A DNA stretch of 64,000 nt from DASWLF01 sp963768765. Its GTDB lineage: Bacteria; Desulfobacterota; Desulfobaccia; Desulfobaccales; 0-14-0-80-60-11. Each line of letters opens with the position of its first letter. Position 1 is the stretch's first letter. Shown piece by piece: positions 19,694-28,163 of this stretch. The stretch covers positions 1 through 64,000 of the forward strand of contig CAVYJK010000024.1 in assembly GCA_963768765.1 (NCBI GenBank). The letters run 5' to 3'. Under the pieces are notes generated by a model. It made no database searches. It was given only the letters and a program-made list of their open reading frames with translations, and was not told where the DNA came from. The position numbers and the translations under genes were made by a program.

Positions 19694-20401
19694 ATGAACC
19701 GGTTCCGTCCGGAAAATTTCTTCGACCTGGACGGCAGCCCCGCGGCCGGCCTGTTCCAGGGCCTGGAGTACGTCTGGGAGGGAGTGGCCGCCTTGCCGGC
19801 CTACATTGAGAAGATACTTAAGCCGGAGATCCTGGGGGAGGTGGAAGAAGGGGCCTGGCTGGAGCCCGGCCGGGTCCGGCTGGAGGAAGGCAGCCGGGTG
19901 GAGCGGGGCTCCATCATTCGGGGCCCCACCATCATCGGCCGGAACACGGTGGTGCGGAGCGGCGCCTACTTCCGGGGCCACGTCATGCTGGGGGAGGATT
20001 GCGTCATCGGCTGGGGAACGGAACTGCGGCACGTCCTGGTGCTGAATAAGTCCAAGCTCCCCCACCAGAACCTCTTTTTCACCGCCCTGGTGGGCAACCG
20101 GGTGCAAGTGGGGGGCGGCACCTACACCGCCAATTTTCTCCTGGGCGGCAAAGAAGTGGTGATTCGCCTCAATCTGGAGGGCCGGAATTTGTCCTTTCCC
20201 ACCGGCCGGACCCTGTTCGGCGCGGTGGTGGGGGATGACTTCCAGATCGGGGCCCAGTGCCTGCTCATGCCGGGGACCATCATCGGCCGGCGCTGCCGGG
20301 TCTATCCCCAGTGCGCGGTGTCCGGCTACCTGCCCCCCGATTCCCTGGTGAAACCCAAAGCCGCTCTCTTTGAGATTATCTCTCGGGTTCCCGGGGAGTA
20401 A
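19694..20401 (+). CDS. left-handed beta-helix (LpxA/GlmU-like) transferase-type protein
   Basis: Start ATG 19694, with GAGGAG upstream, is preferred over an upstream ATG at 19595 that lies inside the glycosyltransferase gene; this gives 235 residues. Hexapeptide repeats run from about residue 55: VEEGAWLEPGRVRLEEGSRV, GSIIRGPTIIGRNTVVRSGA, GHVMLGEDCVIGWGTELRHV and QIGAQCLLMPGTIIGRRCRV. This matches the C-terminal domain of sugar-1-phosphate nucleotidyltransferases/acetyltransferases such as GlmU, without the N-terminal uridylyltransferase domain. It is separated by 28 nt from the BshA-like gene and probably in the same operon, so a role in sugar acetylation is a reasonable inference. Confidence 0.75.
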   Translation: MNRFRPENFFDLDGSPAAGLFQGLEYVWEGVAALPAYIEKILKPEILGEVEEGAWLEPGRVRLEEGSRVERGSIIRGPTIIGRNTVVRSGAYFRGHVMLGEDCVIGWGTELRHVLVLNKSKLPHQNLFFTALVGNRVQVGGGTYTANFLLGGKEVVIRLNLEGRNLSFPTGRTLFGAVVGDDFQIGAQCLLMPGTIIGRRCRVYPQCAVSGYLPPDSLVKPKAALFEIISRVPGE

Positions 20402-20810
20402 GCGGGGGACCCCTGCAAGCTACTTCAAAACCGGTCTTCGCAAGGAAATGTCATTCTGAGCGCCGCGAAGCATCCAGTTATTTCAAAGACTTAATACCGA
20501 GCTGCGGTCATCAGATTTTTTGTAGCCGCAGGTTTTATACCAAGTTGCGCTCATACAGGTAATTTAGCTTTTGTAGGGGCGGACCCATGTGTCCGCCCTG
20601 GATTGAGGACGCACTCGCAGTTGCGCCCCTACAATCCCAGAGTTTTTTTCTTCTACGAGCGCAACCTGTTATTAGCCTGTGCCACCAAAAGATTGGCCAA
20701 CAAATATTCCAACCCACTTGAGAACCTAACTTCAAGAAAGATGAGGTCCCGGAGCTGCTCGCAGACCTGGTCCGAGACCCGGAGTGGCTTGACGGGTTTG
20801 ATCAACAGGG
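20402..20810. other. intergenic region with dispersed repeats
   Basis: About 400 bases between convergent genes. It contains a GTCATTCTGAG-type repeat half (20448-20477), a TGTAGCCGCAGG motif also seen at 26900, and the 64-bp inverted-repeat element at 20571-20634. The glcF frame reads through part of it only because of an upstream frameshift. No gene. Confidence 0.6.
20571..20634. repeat. small element with perfect 11-bp terminal inverted repeats
   Basis: TTGTAGGGGCG at 20571-20581 is matched by CGCCCCTACAA at 20624-20634, with an inner GGCGGAC...GTCCGCC hairpin on the left. Relatives with the same GTAGGGGCG end occur at 22213, 23219, 26862, 28168, 33906 and 46453. Confidence 0.75.
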
Positions 20811-22119
20811 TCATAGGCGGCTCTTCAGGGACTCGGCGTAAACTTCCACCGTGTGCTTTACTTTTACCTTCGCCCCGGCCTGGGACAGGGTGTCGATGAG
20901 CTGCAACATGCAGGCCGGGCAACTCGTGGCCACCGTGGCAGCACCCGGACTGCAGAATATGGTCCCTTTTGCGGCGGCCGATGGCGGCGGAAACCTCATA
21001 ATTTTGCAGGTTGAAGCTGCCGCCGCTGCCGCAGCACCAGTCGGCTTCGGCCATCTCCTGGAAGCGGTAGCGAGGGTTGGCCCGCAACACGGCCCGGGGC
21101 GGCGCGGCCACCCCCAGGGATTTCTTCAGATGGCAGGGGTCATGATAAGTCAAAATCTCCGCTGGGGCAACACCTGCGGAGCCGGCCGGCTCCAGACCCA
21201 CTTTTTCCACCAGTAACTGGCTGATATCCAAGGTCTTTTCCACCAGGTCAGCGATCTGCGCCTTTTCTTCCGCGCTGGGGTCCAGGACCATCATGGGCCA
21301 CAGCTTCTTGATGGTGGCGGTGCAGGTGGCGCAGGCGGTGACCAGGTAGTCGAAGGGTTGGCCGCCGAATTTCCGGAGGTTGTGGCGCACCAGCTGGTTG
21401 AAGGCGGCGGTGTCCCCGGAAGACAGGGCCGGAATGCCGCAGCAGCCCTGCTCCTCCGGCAGGAAGACCCCCACCCCGTGATGTCCCAGAACCTGGAGGA
21501 CGGCGTCGCCCACCTGGGGGAAGATTTTGTCGATGAGGCAGCCCACGAAGAAGGCCACTTTGGGTTTGCCGGCGCCGGGCCCGGTGCTCAGGGAGGGCAC
21601 GACCCGGTGGAAAGGGGTCTGGGCCAGGGGCTTGAAGTGGCGGCCGGCCAAAATCGGCGACAGGACCCGGGAACAGGAAGAGCCCAGGAGGTCGTCCACG
21701 GGCTTGATGAAGATGCCCTGGAGGCGCGCCCCCCAGTCCAGCAGGCGGTTGAACAACCGGGGGTTGGCCAGCATCCGGCGGAAGACGGCCTTTTTCACGG
21801 GGGAAAGCCCCAGGTAGCCGGACAAAATAGCCCGGGCCTTGAGGAAGATGTCCAGCACCCGGACCCCGCTGGGGCAACTGAAGGCGCAGGAGCCGCACAG
21901 CAGGCAGCGGTCCAGGCGTTCGTAGACCCCGTAGGGGTCTTTGAACATCTCCTGCATCAAGCCGTCCAGCAGGGCCAGCTTGCCCCGGGCCACGTCGGCT
22001 TCCCGGCCGGTTTCGGCGAACAGGGGGCAAACCGCCTGGCACAGGCCGCAGCGCATGCAGACCACCAGGGCGTCTTCCAGCTCCTGCAGCAATTGCGCCA
22101 GGGCTTTCATCTTGGGCAT
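20811..22119 (-). CDS. glcF: glycolate/lactate oxidase-type Fe-S subunit (GlcF/LutA family)
   Basis: N-terminal ferredoxin part with two clusters, CMRCGLCQAVCP (about residues 21-32) and CLLCGSCAFSCP (about 73-84), followed by two CCG domains: VGCLIDKIFP...GCCGIPALSSGD and TYHDPCHLKK...DWCCGSGGSFNL. This is the electron-transfer subunit of (S)-2-hydroxyacid dehydrogenases such as glycolate or lactate oxidase. One extra base in the C-run at 20944-20946 shifts the frame; the proper tail is ATVATSCPACMLQLIDTLSQ and VEVYAESLKSRL, ending at 20811. The rest of the gene is intact, so an indel error is likely. The partner FAD subunit (GlcD) is not adjacent. Confidence 0.8.
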
Positions 22120-22626
22120 GTGGTGCTCCGGTTAGCGCTCAGCAGAGAGCAGTCAACCATACTTGCGTCTCCTATTTTAAAGTTATCATAAAAAAATAGT
22201 TTTGGTTTTTTGGCAGGGGCGCGGTTTATCGGCCCGGGTGCAATGAATTGCGTCCCTACATAAAAATCCTTTCTTAACAGCCTGTTATAAAACCATTGCG
22301 ATCGGCTCAAAAGCTGACCACTAACAACTAGCCATTAACTGCTGACTGCTTACTGGTTCCTGCTCACTTCCCGAGGCCCAGACAGGAGGCGATCTCGATA
22401 AAATCGCCCGGGAATATTTAATCCGGTGACTTTATCAGACCGGCGGCCATGATTATCAATATAGAGACTAATTATCAACCCGGGGACCCTGAGCAAGTTA
22501 TCAAACCTGTCATTCTGAGGGAGCCAAGGAACCGAAGAATCTCAAAGTACGAGATTCTTCACGGCGCGCAGAATGACAAGAAGGTTTTTTGCCCGGTTCT
22601 CAACCTAAGTTGGAGTAAGGTGGCCC
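22120..22626. other. intergenic region with dispersed repeats
   Basis: About 500 bases upstream of the divergent glcF and HIT genes. It contains a degenerate GTAGGGGCG-type element (22213-22263) and the CATTCTG palindromic element at 22509-22577. The stretch 22300-22400 has short direct runs (CTAACAACTAGCCATTAACTG). No open frame with support. Confidence 0.55.
22509..22577. repeat. CATTCTG-type palindromic element (69 bp)
   Basis: Outer inverted repeat GTCATTCTG/CAGAATGAC and inner GAAGAATCTC/GAGATTCTTC. Related single or diverged copies are at 20448-20477, 33747-33815 and 54871-54925. Confidence 0.7.
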
Positions 22627-23062
22627 ATGAAGGACTGCGAGTTCTGCCGGATCGTCAGAGGGGAAATCCAGCGATACCTGGTGTTCGAGGACGACGTCTT
22701 CCCTGGGGTTCCTGGATGATCGTCCCCTGTTCCCCGGACACGTCCTGTTGATCCCCAGGCGGCACTACGAGACGCTGGCGGACCTACCCCGGGATTTGGT
22801 GGAACCCCTGTTCCTGGGCGCCAGGCTCCTGGCCCGGGCGGTGGAGGAGGCGATGTCCGCCCAGGGCACCTTTGTGGCCATCAACAACCGCATCAGCCAG
22901 AGCGTCCCTCATCTGCACGTGCACGTGGTGCCCCGGCGAAAAAAGGACGGGCTCAAGGGTTTTTTCTGGCCCCGGCATCCTTACGAGAGCGAGGAGCACC
23001 AAAAGGAGGTGCAAAAGACGCTCAGGGCGGTTATTGAGCGCCTGCGCCGGGATTTTTCGTGA
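22627..23062 (+). CDS. HIT-family hydrolase
   Basis: Start ATG 22627 (AAGGTGG upstream). N-terminus MKDCEFCRIVRGEI is the zinc-binding CxxC of Hint-like proteins, followed by LVFEDDVF. An extra C in the CCC at 22701-22703 shifts the frame; the proper continuation is LGFLDDRPLFPGHVLLIPRR. The C-terminal half has the histidine triad VPHLHVHVVPR. HIT proteins hydrolyse or transfer nucleotide monophosphates (AMP-lysine, Ap4A and related). About 144 residues when repaired, the usual size. As the only break is one base in a homopolymer, the gene is probably intact in the organism. Confidence 0.8.
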
Positions 23063-23218
23063 GGCCTAGGTAGGGGCAGGGGAAAAAATCACCAGAGATT
23101 TTCACCCCCATCCTTACCTCCCCCCTTGTCCGGGCCGGGAAGAAGGGTAACAGGTGTTCGGAGACCTAGTGGTGTGTTTCGTAATTAACTGGCATTACAT
23201 TTCAAGCAAATCGGATAT

Positions 23219-23284
23219 GGGGCGAGGAGACCTCGCCCCTACAATAAACCCTGTCGTATTGTAGGGGCGGGGTTTCCCCGCCCT
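23219..23284. repeat. pair of GTAGGGGCG-type repeats in inverted orientation
   Basis: GGGCGAGG-AGA-CCTCGCCCCTACAA on the left and TTGTAGGGGCGGGG-TTT-CCCCGCCC on the right, sharing the TTGTAGGGGCG/CGCCCCTACAA ends. Each half is itself a hairpin. Confidence 0.75.
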
Positions 23285-23485
23285 TGACCCCTTTTTTCTC
23301 TTGATAAACGCATTTGGTTTTTTAAATCGATTGGGGCGATCCTTTGGTCACAGAAAAACAGCTCCCAGACTCCATCTAGGCTCGTGGGGCGCAGGGCCAC
23401 GCACTCTCCCCGGAAGGCCTGGACCCCCGCAGCTTATTTTTCGGGTGGAGGCCCTGGCTCCGAAGCTTCCCCGGGTTTTTATGGT

Positions 23486-23514
23486 TTGACATCACCTGGT
23501 TCTTCTTTTATTTT
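23486..23514 (+). promoter_or_regulatory. predicted sigma-70 promoter of hpt
   Basis: TTGACA at 23486-23491, 17-base spacer, TATTTT at 23509-23514, about 30 nt before the hpt start codon. Confidence 0.6.
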
Positions 23515-23542
23515 TTAAGTCAGCAAAGGGGACAAGGGGGAA

Positions 23543-24076
23543 ATGATGAGCACCAGGAAGCGCTGTCTCATTCCTCGGGAGGTCATTGCCCGGCGGGTGG
23601 CCGAGTTGGCCAAGGAAATCAGCCGGGACTATGCCGGCCGGGATCTGGTGTTGGTGGGGGTCCTGAAAGGGGCGTTTATTTTCCTGGCCGATTTGGTGCG
23701 GGCGCTGACCTTTCCGGTGGAGATAGATTTTGTGCGTCTTCGCAGCTACGGAGGCGGGACCTGTCCCACTGGAGAAGTCAATATAACCAAGGATGTGGAG
23801 TTATCTCTGAAAGATCGGGACGTGCTCATCGTCGAAGATATCATGGACATCGGCTTCACGCTGAGTTTCCTGCGGCAGCACCTGGCCACCCATCGGCCCC
23901 GGTCGCTCAAGATCTGCGTGCTGATAGACAAGAAAGAGCGCCGGGAAGTGGAGGTCCACCTGGATTACGTGGGCTTCGTGGTGGAAAAGGGCTTCCTGGT
24001 GGGCTACGGCCTGGACTGCGGCGAAAAAGGCCGCACCTACCCGGAGATTTATGAGATTGAGACGGGAAAGGATTGA
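23543..24076 (+). CDS. hpt: hypoxanthine phosphoribosyltransferase
   Basis: A 177-residue protein, normal for the family, salvaging hypoxanthine/guanine with PRPP to IMP/GMP. Motifs: GRDLVLVGVLKGAFIFLADL (substrate loop with the LKG diphosphate contact), FVRLRSYGGG, and the PRPP-binding stretch DVLIVEDIMDIGFTLSFL, where the usual D-T-G is D-I-G. C-terminal VDYVGF-like pattern HLDYVGFVVEKGFLVGYGLD binds the purine. GGGGGAA precedes the start; ATG 23546 is an equally possible start. The purine theme continues with guaB downstream. Confidence 0.9.
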   Translation: MMSTRKRCLIPREVIARRVAELAKEISRDYAGRDLVLVGVLKGAFIFLADLVRALTFPVEIDFVRLRSYGGGTCPTGEVNITKDVELSLKDRDVLIVEDIMDIGFTLSFLRQHLATHRPRSLKICVLIDKKERREVEVHLDYVGFVVEKGFLVGYGLDCGEKGRTYPEIYEIETGKD

Positions 24077-24103
24077 ATTTGAGGTGAGGGCCGGGGGATT
24101 TTT

Positions 24104-24254
24104 GGTAAGTGAGTCCCCCGCCCCCTGTACCGGGCCTTGGGAAGGCGGGGTCTTCGCCCCCGACTTCCACGGCCTAATTGAAAACTTAAGGGATTGGGGG
24201 TGGGGGAAAGGGCCACTTACGAAAAGCCTTAGCCCCCTCCCCCAACTAACCTTC
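24104..24254 (-). repeat. G-rich multi-hairpin intergenic element (copy in reverse orientation)
   Basis: Read on the minus strand it matches the element at 47331-47530 almost base for base in its first half: GTTGGGGGAGGGGGCTAAGG, GTAAGTGGCCCT, CACCCCCAATCCCTTAAG, then a hairpin beginning GGCC and containing GGAAGTCGGG. It fills the whole gap between hpt and the Ppx/GppA gene. Confidence 0.75.
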
Positions 24255-24256
24255 AT

Positions 24257-25201
24257 ATGTCCTCTAAGCGCATTGCCGCCATCGATGTGGGCTCTCTGAC
24301 GATACGCCTGGCGGTGGCGGAAAGCGCCGGCCCAGGACGTTTCCGGGTTCTGAAACACTGCCGGGAGGTCACCGGCCTGGGGCAGGGCCTGGTCCAGACG
24401 GGCTCCTTGGCCCCGGAGGCCATGGCCCGCACCCTAAAGGCCCTCCGGGGGTTTCTCCGGGAGATGGAAGCCCTGGGGATCGAATCCATGGAGGCCGTGG
24501 CCACCCAGGCGGTGCGCCAGGCCCAAAACCGGCAAATCTTTCTGGACCGGCTGCGGCAGGAATTGGGGCTTCCGGTTCGGGTCCTGACCTCGGAGGAAGA
24601 AGCACGGTTATCGCTGGCGGGGGTGCTCACCGCGCTGGCTCCGAAGTATCTTAAGGAGCCGGCCCTGGCCGTCTTTGACGTGGGTGGCGGAAGCTCCGAG
24701 TTTGCCCTGGTGCGCCCCGGCCGGGAGAGCGAGTTCGCCGGCCTGCCCCTGGGGGTCCTGACCCTGAGCCAGGCGCGCCCCCTGGGGGACCCCCCCGACC
24801 CCCACCGGGTGGCGGCCCTGAAGGAGGAACTGGCGGACCGGTTGTCCGGTTTTTACCGGCAATTTTTTCAACCGCGCCTTCAGGCTCCGCCCCGCCTGGT
24901 GGGGACCGCGGGGGCGGTGACCACCCTGGCGGCCATGGCCTTGAAGATGACGGAGTACGACCCGGAGCGGGTGAACAATCTGGTGCTGGCTCGGGCGCAG
25001 GTGGCGGAGCTGGCCGAGCTGGTGGCGGGGTTGCCCGAGAGCGAGCGGGCCCGGTTGCCCGGCCTGGAGCCGGCCAAGGCCGGGGTTATGGTGGCCGGGG
25101 CCTTGATAGTCCTCACCATCCTCCAGGTCTTCCGACAGGACTCCCTGGTGGTCATCGACGCCGGGCTGCTGGAAGGGGTCCTGGGGGAAATAAGTTTCTA
25201 G
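24257..25201 (+). CDS. ppx: exopolyphosphatase/guanosine pentaphosphatase (Ppx/GppA family)
   Basis: A 314-residue ASKHA-fold phosphatase: phosphate-1 motif IAAIDVGSLTIRLAVAE, sugar/Mg region GIESMEAVATQAVRQAQN, EEEARLS and phosphate-2 motif LAVFDVGGGSSEFALV, C-terminal adenosine motif LVGTAGAVTTLAAMALKM. The short N-terminal-domain-only length matches small Ppx proteins that degrade inorganic polyphosphate or pppGpp. Start ATG 24257 directly follows the hairpin element, with little room for a standard ribosome site. It probably belongs to a transcription unit with hpt and possibly guaB. Confidence 0.88.
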   Translation: MSSKRIAAIDVGSLTIRLAVAESAGPGRFRVLKHCREVTGLGQGLVQTGSLAPEAMARTLKALRGFLREMEALGIESMEAVATQAVRQAQNRQIFLDRLRQELGLPVRVLTSEEEARLSLAGVLTALAPKYLKEPALAVFDVGGGSSEFALVRPGRESEFAGLPLGVLTLSQARPLGDPPDPHRVAALKEELADRLSGFYRQFFQPRLQAPPRLVGTAGAVTTLAAMALKMTEYDPERVNNLVLARAQVAELAELVAGLPESERARLPGLEPAKAGVMVAGALIVLTILQVFRQDSLVVIDAGLLEGVLGEISF

Positions 25202-25341
25202 TTTTGAGTTTCGAGTTTTCAGAGAAAAAGATAATATATAAATTTAATTTTTCTCTTAACCGGTGGGGGATGCCGAAGACCACTGCAATTACTAAAAACC
25301 AAGAGCAGATTCTGGGAGCTTAAAGCTCGAAACTCAAAACT
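25200..25341. repeat. 16-bp perfect inverted repeats flanking the guaB leader
   Basis: AGTTTTGAGTTTCGAG at 25200-25215 and its exact reverse complement at 25326-25341, 110 nt apart, bracketing an AT-rich spacer just before guaB. Could be element ends or a long-range RNA stem. Confidence 0.7.
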
Positions 25342-25354
25342 TAAAGGATAATCT

Positions 25355-26818
25355 ATGTCCCAAGACGCCATCCCCTACGCTTACACCTTCGATGACCTGC
25401 TGCTGCTGCCGGGGGCCTCGGTGGTTTTACCCAGCGAAGTGGACCTCACCACCCGCCTCACCCGGCGCATCAGCCTCAACATCCCGCTAATCAGCTCCGC
25501 CATGGATACGGTCACCGAAGCGGAGACCGCCATCTCGCTGGCCCGCCAGGGGGGCATGGGTATCCTGCACCGCAACATGACCAGCGCGGCCCAGGCCCTG
25601 GAAGCGGAAAAAGTGAAGAAATCGGAGTCCGGCATGATCATCGACCCGGTGACCATCGGGCCCGAGGCCCGCATTGCCGACGTCCTGCAGCTCATGGAGC
25701 GCTACCGCATCTCCGGCATCCCGGTGGTGGAAGGCCCCAAACTGGTGGGCATCGTCACCAACCGGGACCTGCGCTTTGAGACCAACCTGGAGCAAAAGGT
25801 CAAGGAGGTGATGACCAAAGACCGCCTCGTCACCGCCCAGGCGGGGATCACCCTGGAGGAGTCCAAGGCCCTGCTCCACCAGTACCGCATCGAAAAGCTG
25901 CTGGTGGTGGATGACGATTACAACTTGAAGGGGCTCATCACCATCAAAGACATCGAAAAGATCCGCAAATATCCCCAGTCCTGCAAGGACGAGTTCGGGC
26001 GCCTCAGGGTGGGGGCGGCGGTGGGGGTGGGGCCGGACCGGGAGGCCCGGGTCGACGCCCTGCTCAGGGCCGGAGTGGACGTCATTATCATCGACACGGC
26101 CCATGGCCACCAACAGCGGGTGGTGGACGCGGCGGCGGATACCAAGCGGGAGTACCCCCAGGTGGAATTGGTGGCCGGCAATGTGGCCACCGCCGAGGGG
26201 GCCCGGGACCTTATCAAGGCGGGCGTGGACGCGGTCAAGGTGGGGGTCGGCCCCGGCTCCATCTGCACCACCCGGGTGATCGCCGGGGTGGGGGTGCCCC
26301 AGATGACCGCCATCATGGAGTGCGCCAAGGTGGCCCGGGAGGCGGACATCCCCCTGGTGGCCGACGGCGGCATCAAGTACTCCGGCGACCTTACCAAGGC
26401 CCTGGCCGCGGGCGCCGACGTGGTGATGATCGGCAGCCTCTTTGCCGGCACCGAAGAGAGCCCCGGGGAGACGGTGATCTTCCAGGGCCGCAGCTACAAG
26501 ATCTACCGAGGCATGGGGTCGGTGGAGGCCATGAAGGCCGGCAGCCGGGACCGCTACTGCCAGGATGAAGTGGATTTGGAATGCAAGCTGGTGCCCGAGG
26601 GCATCGTGGGCCGGGTGCCGTCCCGGGGCAAGCTGGCCGACGTCGTCTTCCAGCTCATGGGGGGCTTGAGGTCCGGCATGGGCTACGTGGGCTCCAGAAC
26701 CATCGCGGAGCTCCAAGAGCAGGCCAGGTTTATCCGCATCACCCCCGCGGGCTTGAAAGAATCCCACGTCCACGACGTCATTATCATGAAGGAAGCCCCC
26801 AATTATTGGGTGGAGTAG
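25355..26818 (+). CDS. guaB: inosine-5'-monophosphate dehydrogenase
   Basis: A 487-residue IMPDH of usual length that oxidises IMP to XMP with NAD, the committed step to GMP. N-terminal YTFDDLLLLPGASVVLPSEV, the tandem CBS pair (about residues 92-205: VLQLMERYRISGIPVVEGPK, RIEKLLVVDDDYNLKGLITI), the catalytic loop VGPGSICTTRVIAGVGVP with active-site Cys, the IMP-binding LVADGGIKYSGDLTKAL and the flap YRGMGSVEAM. AAAGGATAATCT precedes the ATG. A rho-independent terminator follows at 26869. Confidence 0.96.
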   Translation: MSQDAIPYAYTFDDLLLLPGASVVLPSEVDLTTRLTRRISLNIPLISSAMDTVTEAETAISLARQGGMGILHRNMTSAAQALEAEKVKKSESGMIIDPVTIGPEARIADVLQLMERYRISGIPVVEGPKLVGIVTNRDLRFETNLEQKVKEVMTKDRLVTAQAGITLEESKALLHQYRIEKLLVVDDDYNLKGLITIKDIEKIRKYPQSCKDEFGRLRVGAAVGVGPDREARVDALLRAGVDVIIIDTAHGHQQRVVDAAADTKREYPQVELVAGNVATAEGARDLIKAGVDAVKVGVGPGSICTTRVIAGVGVPQMTAIMECAKVAREADIPLVADGGIKYSGDLTKALAAGADVVMIGSLFAGTEESPGETVIFQGRSYKIYRGMGSVEAMKAGSRDRYCQDEVDLECKLVPEGIVGRVPSRGKLADVVFQLMGGLRSGMGYVGSRTIAELQEQARFIRITPAGLKESHVHDVIIMKEAPNYWVE

Positions 26819-26868
26819 GGGAGGAGCGGTCGGGAGTCAGCGGTCAGCATTCAGTAAGAGAAATGTAT

Positions 26869-26897
26869 GGGCGGACCTGGGTGTCCGCCCTTTTTTT
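26869..26897 (+). terminator. rho-independent terminator after guaB
   Basis: GGGCGGAC, 6-nt loop, GTCCGCCC, then seven T. The hairpin is also a member of the GTAGGGGCG-type repeat family, so a dispersed repeat seems to serve as terminator. Confidence 0.85.
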
Positions 26898-27000
26898 GTG
26901 TAGCCGCAGGCTTCAGCCTGCGCCAACACGGGCTGGAAAGCCTGTGCCCCCAGGTTTTCTGTAGGGTGCGCCCTGCCAGCTTATTTTTTAAAGGATTTTC

Positions 27001-27044
27001 TTGACAATTCCGATCTGTGTGGTTAAAAAGATACCATATGGTAT
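27001..27044 (+). promoter_or_regulatory. promoter and palindromic operator of the XRE/ImmA pair
   Basis: TTGACA at 27001-27006, then a TAAAAA -10 about 17 nt on (27024-27029), followed directly by the 14-base perfect palindrome ATACCATATGGTAT (27031-27044) and a further half-site ATACCACAT (about 27050-27058). Placement suits autorepression by the XRE protein. Confidence 0.6.
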
Positions 27045-27072
27045 ATAGAATACCACATAAGGAGGGAGGAAA

Positions 27073-27438
27073 ATGTTTGGAAACTTTATAAAAGAGCGGA
27101 GGATTAAGAAGGGGCTAACCCTTAGAGAATTCTGCAAATTGATAGAGGTAGATGCAAGCAATTGGAGCAAAATCGAGCGTGGTTTACTCGCTCCGCCTAG
27201 AAGTGAATATAAGTTGAAGAAGATTGCGGAAATTTTGGAAATTCCTGTAGGCTCTGACTTATGGTTTGAGATGAAAGACAGGGCAGAATTAGATATAGGT
27301 AATATTCCGACAGACATTCGGTCCGATAAAGAATTGATAGGTCATCTTCCAATGTTTTTTCGAACCATCAGGAGCGAAAAGCCCTCAGCGGAAGATTTGG
27401 ATAATCTAATTGAAATGATTCGCAAGGGAGGGAAATGA
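27073..27438 (+). CDS. XRE-family helix-turn-helix regulator (antitoxin-like)
   Basis: A 121-residue protein with an N-terminal HTH_3 domain (IKERRIKKGLTLREFCKLIE, VDASNWSKIERGLLAPPRS). The C-terminal half is short and acidic/basic mixed. Strong Shine-Dalgarno AAGGAGGGAGG. It ends TGA directly against the start of the ImmA-like gene, so the two are translationally coupled. Base composition is far more AT-rich than the flanking guaB and hdr genes, suggesting recent transfer. XRE-ImmA pairs act in phage/ICE repression or as toxin-antitoxin modules. Confidence 0.85.
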   Translation: MFGNFIKERRIKKGLTLREFCKLIEVDASNWSKIERGLLAPPRSEYKLKKIAEILEIPVGSDLWFEMKDRAELDIGNIPTDIRSDKELIGHLPMFFRTIRSEKPSAEDLDNLIEMIRKGGK

Positions 27439-28071
27439 TTGGATTTTTCTAACTTCAAGTGTAAATGGATAGATAAAAACCAACTTAGGGAACTGGCGGA
27501 AAAGATAAGAAAAGAATATTGGCCTGAAGGTATCCTTCCTATAAATACGGCCGAGATTGTTGAGCTCAGGTTAAGATTTGACGTGGAGCCTGTGCCTGGT
27601 CTACTTTCCCTCTTGGATATGGACGCTTACCTTAAAACCGATTTAAGCGGAATCGTAGTGGACCATGACTGCTATATGCAAGATAGATTTGCAAACCGGT
27701 TGCGTTTTTCGTTGGCGCATGAATTAGGTCATTATTTTTTGCATAGGGATGTTTATTCAAATCTACCTTTGGTCTCTGTGGAAGACTGGAAAGATTTTAT
27801 CCTTAATGTTCCCGAAGACGAGTATGAAAATTTTGAATGGCAAGCAAACGAATTTGCAGGCCGGTTTTTGGTCCCTTACGGCGATTTGGAGTCTAAGGTT
27901 GAAGAGTCTTTGGAGATTATAAGAAAGCTGGATTTGATAGAATACCTGCAGGAAGACCATGACGCAGTTTTGTCAAGAGTTTCTCCTTTTCTCCGAAGGA
28001 CGTTCGGAGTCTCTGAACAGGTCATTGTCCTCAGGGTTAAAAGAGAAGGTTTATGGCCACCAGAAATATAG
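27439..28071 (+). CDS. ImmA/IrrE-family zinc metallopeptidase
   Basis: A 210-residue protein starting at TTG 27439, immediately after the XRE stop codon (ATGATTG context). The gluzincin motif lies at about residue 93: RFSLAHELGHYFLH (HExxH), followed by FEWQANEFAGRFLVP, whose Glu of the E-W-Q-A-N-E-F-A motif is the third metal ligand. N-terminal EKIRKEYWPEGILPINTAEI is the usual family start. ImmA peptidases cleave their cognate XRE repressor. AT-rich like its partner; the two form an accessory islet between core genes. A bidirectional terminator follows. Confidence 0.88.
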   Translation: MDFSNFKCKWIDKNQLRELAEKIRKEYWPEGILPINTAEIVELRLRFDVEPVPGLLSLLDMDAYLKTDLSGIVVDHDCYMQDRFANRLRFSLAHELGHYFLHRDVYSNLPLVSVEDWKDFILNVPEDEYENFEWQANEFAGRFLVPYGDLESKVEESLEIIRKLDLIEYLQEDHDAVLSRVSPFLRRTFGVSEQVIVLRVKREGLWPPEI

Positions 28072-28131
28072 ATTAGATGGTTCTAATAGAGATAAAATAG
28101 CTGCAAGATAAGACCTGCGGCTGCTGAAAAG

Positions 28132-28163
28132 AAAAAGGGAGGGCCAATTGGCTCCCCCTTTTT
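28132..28163. terminator. bidirectional rho-independent terminator
   Basis: AAAAAGGGAGGGCCAA pairs with TTGGCTCCCCCTTTTT (one mismatch and one G-U), giving a U-tract on either strand. It would end the ImmA transcript and, on the minus strand, the mvhD transcript. Confidence 0.75.

Larger units (their letters stand above)
23063..23542. other. intergenic region with back-to-back repeats and the hpt promoter
   Basis: About 480 bases. It has a G/C-rich hairpin remnant at 23075-23150, two inverted GTAGGGGCG-type repeats at 23219-23284, an unassigned stretch (23290-23480) and the promoter at 23486-23514. No gene. Confidence 0.55.

Noticed and set aside
22627..22751. UGA in the HIT gene as a third selenocysteine codon
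   Set aside because: The stop appears only after a one-base insertion; the conserved sequence resumes in another frame, unlike msrA and mvhD where frame is preserved through the UGA.
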